Position numbers and translations under genes: made by a program | DNA from: CAVPMW01 sp963706515 | GTDB taxonomy: Bacteria; Chloroflexota; Anaerolineae; Anaerolineales; UBA4823 | Assembly: GCA_963706515.1 (NCBI GenBank) | Contig: CAVPMW010000007.1 | Location: forward strand, 1 to 64,000 | Reading direction: 5' to 3' | DNA length: 64,000 nt | Shown here: piece after piece, positions 58,655-64,000 of the stretch | Position numbering within the stretch: position 1 is the first letter of the stretch | Layout of the letters: every line of letters starts with the position of its first letter | Notes under the pieces: model-generated | What the model was told of the DNA's origin: nothing | Seen by the model: the letters and a program-made list of their open reading frames with translations, nothing else | Databases searched by the model: none

Positions 58655-60559
58655 ATGCCAGAGCCAGCCAGCAAATCTAACCAGGAAAACGGGATGTACT
58701 ACCCCTCCCCCGATATTGTCTCTACGGCTTATATTCGCGATTTCGACATCCTTTACGACCGCTCCATCTCCAACCCGCAGGAATTCTGGGCCGAGCGTGC
58801 TGAGGAGCTGGAATGGTTCCAGAAGTGGACCCAGGTCCTGGATGACTCGAATCCGCCCTTCTACAAATGGTTCGTCGGCGGGAAGACCAACATCGTCCAC
58901 AATGCCATCGACCGCCACCTGAAAACCTACCGCAAGAACAAGCTGGCTCTCATCTGGGAGGGCGAGCCGGGTGATACGCGCACCTTCTCTTATTTCGCCC
59001 TGAACCGGGAGGTATGCAAGTTCGCCAACGTCCTGCGCAGCATGGGCGTGCACAAGGGGGACATCGTCACCATTTACCTGCCGCGCATTCCCGAGCAGGT
59101 CATCGCCATGCTGGCCTGCGCCAAGATCGGCGCTCCGCACAGCGTGGTCTATGGCGGTTTCAGCGTGGAAGCCCTGGCGGAGCGCATCGAGGATGCTAAA
59201 AGCCGCGTGCTGATCACCGCCGACGGCGGCTGGCTGCGGGGCAAGATCGTCCCGCTCAAGGAGATCGCCGACGAAGCTATCGCCCGCCAGCCCACCATCG
59301 AATCCTGCATCGTCGTCAAGCGCACCGGGCAAACGATTTACATGGAGCCGGACCGCGATTATTGGTACCACGACCTGATGAGCCTGCCCATCTCGAGCCC
59401 GATGTGCTATACCGAGCCGATGGACGCCGAAGACCCGCTCTTCATCCTTTACACATCCGGGACCACCGGGCGTCCCAAGGGCATCCTGCACACCCACGGC
59501 GGGTACATGGTTTACATTTACACCACCCTCAAATATGTCTTCGACATCCGCGATGAAGACCGCTGGTGGTGCGCTGCCGACCCCGGCTGGATCACCGGGC
59601 ACTCTTACATCGTCTACGCCCCGCTGCTTAACGGTGCAACATCATTCATCTACGAAGGCGCCCCCACTCACCCCTACCCCAACCGCTGGTGGCGCATGGT
59701 CGAGAACTACGGTATCTCGATCCTGTACACCGCTCCCACTGCCATCCGTGGTCTGATGCGTTTCGGCGATGCCTGGGCCAACCGTCACGATCTTTCCAGC
59801 CTGCGCCTGTTGGGCAGTGTCGGTGAGCCGATTAACCCGGAAGCCTGGCGCTGGTACTACACGGTTATCGGCAAGGAGCGCTGCCCAATCATGGATACCT
59901 GGTGGCAGACCGAGACCGGCGGGTTTATGATCACGCCACTGCCAGTCACCCCGCTGAAACCGGGCTCGGCTACCAAGCCTTTCTTCGGCATCGAAGTGGA
60001 TGTTGTTAATGAGGAGGGCAAGCCCGTGCAAACTGGCGAGGAAGGCTACCTGGTGGTTAAAAAGCCCTGGCCGGGCATGCTGCGCACCATCTACGGCGAC
60101 CCGGAGCGCTTCGTCAGCCAATACTGGAGCAAATTCCCCGGCCTGTACCAGACCGGCAACTCAGCCCGCAAGGACAAAGACGGCTACGTCTGGATCATCG
60201 GGCGCATCGACGACGTCATCAAAGTCAGCGGCTACCGCCTGGGCACCGCTGAGGTGGAAAGCGCCCTGGTCAGCCACCCGGCGGTCGCCGAAGCCGCCGC
60301 CATCGGGCTGCCTCACGATCTGAAGGGCAATGCCATCCACGCCTACGTCATCCTGCGCACCGGCTTCGAGAAGAGCGACAAGCTGGCTGAAGAGCTGCGC
60401 AATCACGTAGCCCACGAGATGGGTCCTATCGCCAAACCGGAAGATATCACCTTTGTAGACAGCCTGCCCAAAACCCGTTCGGGGAAGATCATGCGCCGCC
60501 TGCTGCGCGCCCGGGCGATGGGTCAGCCGGAAGGGGATGTCAGCACCCTCGAAGAGTAA
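58655..60559 (+). CDS. acs: Acetyl-CoA synthetase (AMP-forming)
   Basis: ATG 58655 behind caggagg. Intact 634 residues. YTSGTTGRPKGILHTHGGY is the P-loop, WWCAADPGWITGHSY and DTWWQTETGGFMITP (A5 region) are the acetate and adenylate sites, and PKTRSGKIMRR carries the catalytic lysine (Lys611). One conserved position differs: the adenylate-ribose-binding Asp of the YxTGD motif is Asn502 (YQTGNSARKDKDGY). It activates acetate to acetyl-CoA via acetyl-AMP. Followed by a strong terminator, so monocistronic. Confidence 0.94.
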   Translation: MPEPASKSNQENGMYYPSPDIVSTAYIRDFDILYDRSISNPQEFWAERAEELEWFQKWTQVLDDSNPPFYKWFVGGKTNIVHNAIDRHLKTYRKNKLALIWEGEPGDTRTFSYFALNREVCKFANVLRSMGVHKGDIVTIYLPRIPEQVIAMLACAKIGAPHSVVYGGFSVEALAERIEDAKSRVLITADGGWLRGKIVPLKEIADEAIARQPTIESCIVVKRTGQTIYMEPDRDYWYHDLMSLPISSPMCYTEPMDAEDPLFILYTSGTTGRPKGILHTHGGYMVYIYTTLKYVFDIRDEDRWWCAADPGWITGHSYIVYAPLLNGATSFIYEGAPTHPYPNRWWRMVENYGISILYTAPTAIRGLMRFGDAWANRHDLSSLRLLGSVGEPINPEAWRWYYTVIGKERCPIMDTWWQTETGGFMITPLPVTPLKPGSATKPFFGIEVDVVNEEGKPVQTGEEGYLVVKKPWPGMLRTIYGDPERFVSQYWSKFPGLYQTGNSARKDKDGYVWIIGRIDDVIKVSGYRLGTAEVESALVSHPAVAEAAAIGLPHDLKGNAIHAYVILRTGFEKSDKLAEELRNHVAHEMGPIAKPEDITFVDSLPKTRSGKIMRRLLRARAMGQPEGDVSTLEE

Positions 60560-60585
60560 CACCTAGGGGGTAAATTTCACGCACC

Positions 60586-60630
60586 ATCAGGGATTTGCGC
60601 CGGGTCGCCTGGCGCAAATCCCTGATTTTT
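60586..60630 (+). terminator. Terminator of acs
   Basis: Perfect 16-base arms (atcagggatttgcgcc / ggcgcaaatccctgat) with a 9-base loop and a T-run of five. Confidence 0.92.
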
Positions 60631-60692
60631 AGTATTTAGTTTCCTTACGAATGACACCTGACAAATTGAATAAAAATAGCTATATTTCCAGC

Positions 60693-61781
60693 ATGAAAAA
60701 GCTTACCCGTCGCGAATTCATCCTTGCGGCTGCAGCCGGCTTGAGCACAGCCGCCCTGGATTCATTGCTGGTCGCCTGCGGGCAAAAACCGCTGGCTGAA
60801 ACCAGCGGCCCAGTCGCCAGCGAAGCCGCCAGCGCAACCGCCAGCCTGCCCTTTGCGAGGACCTCTCAGCCTACCAATCCACCCCCACCCGAGGCAGGGT
60901 CAGCAACTGCGGAAGGGGTTGCCCCTCCCGCCGATACGGAACCGGCGCCCGGTGCAGCTCAGCCGGTCGCGGGCACACCCGACCTGGTCGTCGCGCGCGG
61001 CAGCGACCCGCAGGAGCTTGTGCGCCGGTCATTAGCCGCCATGGGCGGGATGGAAAAATTCGTGCCAAAAGGCGCGCGGGTGGTGATCAAGCCCAATATC
61101 TGCGTGGCATACCATACCTACGAGTATGCCGCCACGACAAACCCCTGGGTGGTGGGCGCATTGGTCAAGCTTGCCCTGGAAGCCGGTGCGGGCAGCGTGC
61201 AGGTGATGGATTATCCCTTTGGCGGCAGCCCAGAGCAGGCTTACACGATCAGCGGGATCGAAGAACAGGTCAAAGCCGCCGGTGGTGAAATGGTCTTCAT
61301 GCCCGGGTTCAAATACAAATCCGCAGACATTCCCCGGGGAATCGACCTTAAGAAAACCAGGGTATTTCAAGACGCTCTGAATGCAGATGTACTGATCAAC
61401 GTGCCGATTGCCAAGCACCACAGCCTGGCCCGCTTGACCCTGGGTATGAAGAACCAGATGGGTCTCATCCAGGACCGCGCCGCGATCCACCGCAACCTGG
61501 GGCAGCGCCTGGCTGACCTGACCAGCCTGTTCCACCCCACGCTGACCGTCGTGGACGCAGTACGGATTCTCATGAACAATGGCCCGACTGGCGGCGACCT
61601 GAATGACGTCAAGCAGCTGAATACCATCATCGTCAGTCCGGATATCGTCGCCGCGGACAGCTACGCCACGACCTTGTTCGGACTGCGCCCAGAGGACATC
61701 GCCTATATCCCCGCCGCAGCCGCCATGGGTTTAGGCAGCTCCGACTTAAGCAGCCTGAAAATCGAGGAAATAGCCGTCTGA
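60693..61781 (+). CDS. Tat-exported, lipobox-bearing DUF362 protein
   Basis: ATG 60693 (MKKLTRREFILAAAAGLS) is preferred to an in-frame ATG at 60651. 362 residues. Twin arginines at residues 6-7 and a lipobox with Cys29 (LLVACG) indicate Tat export and lipid anchoring. A low-complexity Pro/Ala/Ser linker of about 60 residues follows. The rest is DUF362: VVIKPNICVAYHTYEYAATTNPWVVGALVKLALEAGAGSVQVMD, LINVPIAKHHSLARLTLGMKNQMGLI and PTLTVVDAVRILMNNGPTGGDL. DUF362 function is unknown. The polyferredoxin gene follows 24 bases later. Confidence 0.85.
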   Translation: MKKLTRREFILAAAAGLSTAALDSLLVACGQKPLAETSGPVASEAASATASLPFARTSQPTNPPPPEAGSATAEGVAPPADTEPAPGAAQPVAGTPDLVVARGSDPQELVRRSLAAMGGMEKFVPKGARVVIKPNICVAYHTYEYAATTNPWVVGALVKLALEAGAGSVQVMDYPFGGSPEQAYTISGIEEQVKAAGGEMVFMPGFKYKSADIPRGIDLKKTRVFQDALNADVLINVPIAKHHSLARLTLGMKNQMGLIQDRAAIHRNLGQRLADLTSLFHPTLTVVDAVRILMNNGPTGGDLNDVKQLNTIIVSPDIVAADSYATTLFGLRPEDIAYIPAAAAMGLGSSDLSSLKIEEIAV

Positions 61782-61805
61782 GGCTTACAGGAAGCTGGCT
61801 TTCCG

Positions 61806-63402
61806 ATGGGCAAAGCAGATACCGGTGCAATTAGCCCGCTAAGAAAGAAAGTCTGGAAAGGGCATCCTGCTGGGCGGTGGATTACCTCCCGCAAGATCGT
61901 CCAATACACTGCCCTGTATCGTTTTCATTGCCCTGTTCGTCGGATCGCGCTCGGGACGCTTGCCCGCCAGCCTGGTGAACCTCCCGATGCGCCTCGACCC
62001 GCTGCTCGTGCTGGCTAACCTGCTCGCCAGCCGTACATTTATTGCTGGCTCCGCCCTGGCATTAATCCTCGTCATCCTGACTCTGGTCTTCGGCCGCGCC
62101 TGGTGCGGCTGGCTGTGTCCCCTGGGTACCACCCTGGACCTGTTTTCCTTGAAACGCTGGCGGGGCAGCCGCCCTGCTCCCCCCGAGAGCTGGAGAGGGA
62201 TCAAATATTTCCTGCTGCTGACCATCCTGGTCGCGGCATTATTCGGTAATCTCACCCTGCTGGTATTTGACCCGCTGGCGCTCCTGATGCGCAGCCTGGC
62301 AGCCAGTCTGTGGCCTGCAGTCGATCAAACCTTCAGCGCTGCCGAAGCCATCCTTTACAAGGTCCCTTTTATGGAAGCGCCAGTCTCAGCCCTGGACAGC
62401 TGGCTGCGCCCGATGGTTTTCCCCACCGAGCCGGTCTTCTACCGCAGCGCGGTTTTCTTCGCTGCATTTTTCCTCGGGGTGATCGCTCTTAATCTACTCG
62501 CGCAGCGCTTCTGGTGCCGCTACCTCTGCCCGTTGGGAGGCCTCCTCGGTATCTTGAGCAAGGTCTCTCTTTTCCGCCGCGAAGTAGGCGAGGCTTGCAA
62601 AGGCTGTACCCTGTGCACCGGCGTCTGTCCCACCGGGACGATCAACCCCGCCAAAGGCTACGCCAGCGATCCCAGTGAGTGTACGCTGTGCCTGGACTGC
62701 CTTGAGACCTGCCCGCGCAGCCATATTGTATTTAAGCCGCAGGTGTCCTTAGCAGGTTGGAACCATTACGACCCTGGTCGCAGGCAGGCGTTGCTGGCGA
62801 TTGGCAGCGCGGTTGCCGGCGTGGCGCTATTTCACAGCAGCGCCCTGGCTAAACGCGAGCCTCCCTTCCTACTGCGCCCGCCCGGCGCGCGCGAGGCGAA
62901 TGATGATATTCTGGATTTAACGAAGTGCGTCCGCTGCGCCGAGTGCATCCGCGCCTGCCCGACCAGCGGTCTTCAGCCGGCTGTTTTCGAAGCCGGCTTG
63001 CAAGGTTTCAGCACGCCGGTCCTGGTCCCGCGGCTGGGCTACTGCGATTACTCCTGCAACGCCTGCGGACAGGTTTGCCCGGTACAAGCCATCCCGCCAA
63101 TGAGCCTCGAGGAGAAGCGCCAGGCGGTCATCGGGAAAGCCTATATCGATGAAAATCGCTGTATCGCCTGGTCAGACCATCAACCGTGCATCGTCTGTGA
63201 GGAGATGTGCCCGCTGCCCGATAAAGCTATCCAGCTCGAGCAGTCTCAGGTGTGGAGCCCAGATGGGGAGCTCATCTCATTGCAGCTGCCCCATGTTATC
63301 CGCGAGCGCTGCATTGGCTGTGGGATTTGCGAGTATAAATGCCCGGTGAACAGCGTAGCTGCCATCCGCGTTTACGTCCCTGACGCTGCGGTCCCGTTTT
63401 AA
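61806..63402 (+). CDS. NapH-NapG/MauM-type fused polyferredoxin, membrane-bound (one frameshift)
   Basis: ATG 61806; a frame change near 61913 restores RKIVQYTALY followed by FIALFVGSRSGRLPASLVN. About 531 residues. The N-terminal NapH-like part has about four helices and two CxxxCP elements (WCGWLCPLG and WCRYLCPLG) with two [4Fe-4S] sets (CKGCTLCTGVCP, CTLCLDCLETCP). The C-terminal NapG/MauM part keeps a twin-arginine-like start (GRRQALLAIGSAVAGVAL) and four more sets (CVRCAECIRACP, CDYSCNACGQVCP, CIVCEEMCP, CIGCGICEYKCP). No NapA reductase is present. Probably moves electrons from the quinone pool to the outside, with the DUF362 partner. Confidence 0.82.
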
Positions 63403-63427
63403 CTGGGTCGGATCGAGGCGCGAATAA

Positions 63428-63474
63428 AAAAAACCGACAGTTGGGCGGCGCTGCCGCCCAACTGTCGGTTTTTT
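63428..63474. terminator. Bidirectional intrinsic terminator
   Basis: Perfect 22-base arms (A-run, accgacagttgggcggc / gccgcccaactgtcggt, T-run) with a 3-base loop, between the polyferredoxin gene and the convergent gene at 63504. Confidence 0.95.
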
Positions 63475-63503
63475 CGCATTTTTTCACTCTCAGCCACGTA
63501 AGG

Positions 63504-64000
63504 CTATAACGAGACGCCTTCCTGCAGGATCATACGCCCGTCCGCGGCAGGCAAAAAGGTGAGGGGACCCTGGGGAATCAGCTTGGTGATCTCCAGATAG
63601 CCAGCATCCATGTATTCCCAGATCAGCTGGAATGGAGCTTTGCCAGCCACCCATTTCTCGGTAATCATCACGCCGTGTCCGGGAAGCACGACGAAGGCAA
63701 TCCGGCGAGGATCGTCGGGGTTATTGAGCGATGCGGAGCGCGAAAAAGCCGATTGGATCACGCGTGCCTGGGCATCCGATCCACATGAAACCGGGAAATG
63801 GTAATAGGGTGGGTCCAGGTAAACATTTTCAACATATACCGGGTTGTAGGCTTGCACCCCGCGGTGCCCGTGCAATTTGGAGCGGGTAACCGGGACTTCA
63901 TCAGTAATCCCCCACTCCTCTCCTAACCGGATGCGCGGCAGGTTCCCATCCATCGCAATCATCTCGACAGCTTCAGACGATGGTGGGTCATTGCGTTTTC
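63504..64000 (-). CDS. Unrecognised protein, C-terminal part (runs off the window)
   Basis: The frame is open from the window edge to 63504, so only the last 166 residues are seen. The first in-window Met is at 63962 but conserved-looking sequence begins before it, so the start is outside. The visible part is mixed alpha/beta with no transmembrane helix (PVSCGSDAQARVIQSAF, RIAFVVLPGHGVMITEKWV, LEITKLIPQGPLTFLPAADG). I do not recognise the family. Convergent with the polyferredoxin gene and sharing its terminator. Confidence 0.6.
   Translation of the reverse strand, partial: KRNDPPSSEAVEMIAMDGNLPRIRLGEEWGITDEVPVTRSKLHGHRGVQAYNPVYVENVYLDPPYYHFPVSCGSDAQARVIQSAFSRSASLNNPDDPRRIAFVVLPGHGVMITEKWVAGKAPFQLIWEYMDAGYLEITKLIPQGPLTFLPAADGRMILQEGVSL

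Noticed and set aside
58643..59602. Minus-strand frame of 319 codons opposite acs
   Set aside because: Shadow of the intact acetyl-CoA synthetase gene; no ribosome site or motif.

Overview
The window reads as a stretch of a moderate-GC bacterium, most likely a member of Chloroflexota class Anaerolineae, preceded by about 3.8 kb of very GC-rich DNA that does not belong with the rest. The taxonomic call is inference from gene style: a T-box-controlled IleRS of the IleS2 type, CIRCE-controlled groES-groL, a type III pantothenate kinase, polyphosphate glucokinase and Thr-Pro-rich surface proteins. Many genes are broken by single-base frameshifts, often at homopolymers, and most shifts restore an excellent family match. 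They look like indel errors of a long-read or metagenome assembly, densest at 0.3-7.3 kb and 26.9-31 kb. No rRNA, tRNA or CRISPR array was seen.

Layout. 1-3.81 kb: high-GC segment with a substrate-binding protein, a PEP mutase/isocitrate lyase family enzyme, a SixA-like phosphatase and a threonine synthase cut off at about 3,810, where composition and gene content change abruptly (chimeric join or recombination scar). 3.81-16.5 kb: cell-surface polysaccharide locus with six glycosyltransferases, a WecA/TagO-type initiating transferase, a Wzz-like chain-length protein, an O-antigen-ligase-like polymerase/ligase and a membrane-anchored M6-type metallopeptidase. 16.6-17.9 kb: YtxH protein and a sulfotransferase. 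18-22.4 kb: pantothenate/CoA operon panB-panE-panC-coaX, then a TsaC-like enzyme. 22.5-26.4 kb: FIST protein, polyphosphate glucokinase, a PadR regulator with a palindromic operator, and a molybdate permease with only a modA stub. 26.5-31.3 kb: T-box leader, ileS with an unusual GVHH class I signature, and alr. 31.4-43.8 kb: ECF sigma/anti-sigma pair, ABC-2 exporter, a CDP-alcohol phosphatidyltransferase-flippase fusion, ribA, a zinc-free MDR dehydrogenase, a CopD-like and a TPR membrane protein, a thioesterase, an LLM oxidoreductase and pcm.

43.9-49.5 kb: RNase J, then groES-groL behind CIRCE, with an intact IS element (about 1.5 kb, duplicated terminal repeats) inserted just upstream of the groES promoter. 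49.6-58.4 kb (minus strand): a CDF metal exporter and a signalling cluster of a REC-GAF-PAS-GGDEF-EAL protein, a Cache-HAMP histidine kinase, a REC-PAS protein ending in a degenerate histidine-kinase module, and a Thr-Pro-rich single-pass surface protein. 58.7-63.4 kb: acetyl-CoA synthetase, a Tat/lipobox DUF362 protein and a NapH-NapG-type polyferredoxin fusion. The right end holds part of an unrecognised gene.

The most notable items are the GVHH-type IleRS under an isoleucine T-box, the kinase/pseudokinase/c-di-GMP cluster, the DUF362-NapH/NapG pair, a PqqD-like domain fused to a glycosyltransferase, a two-copy intergenic palindromic element, and the IS insertion next to the heat-shock promoter.
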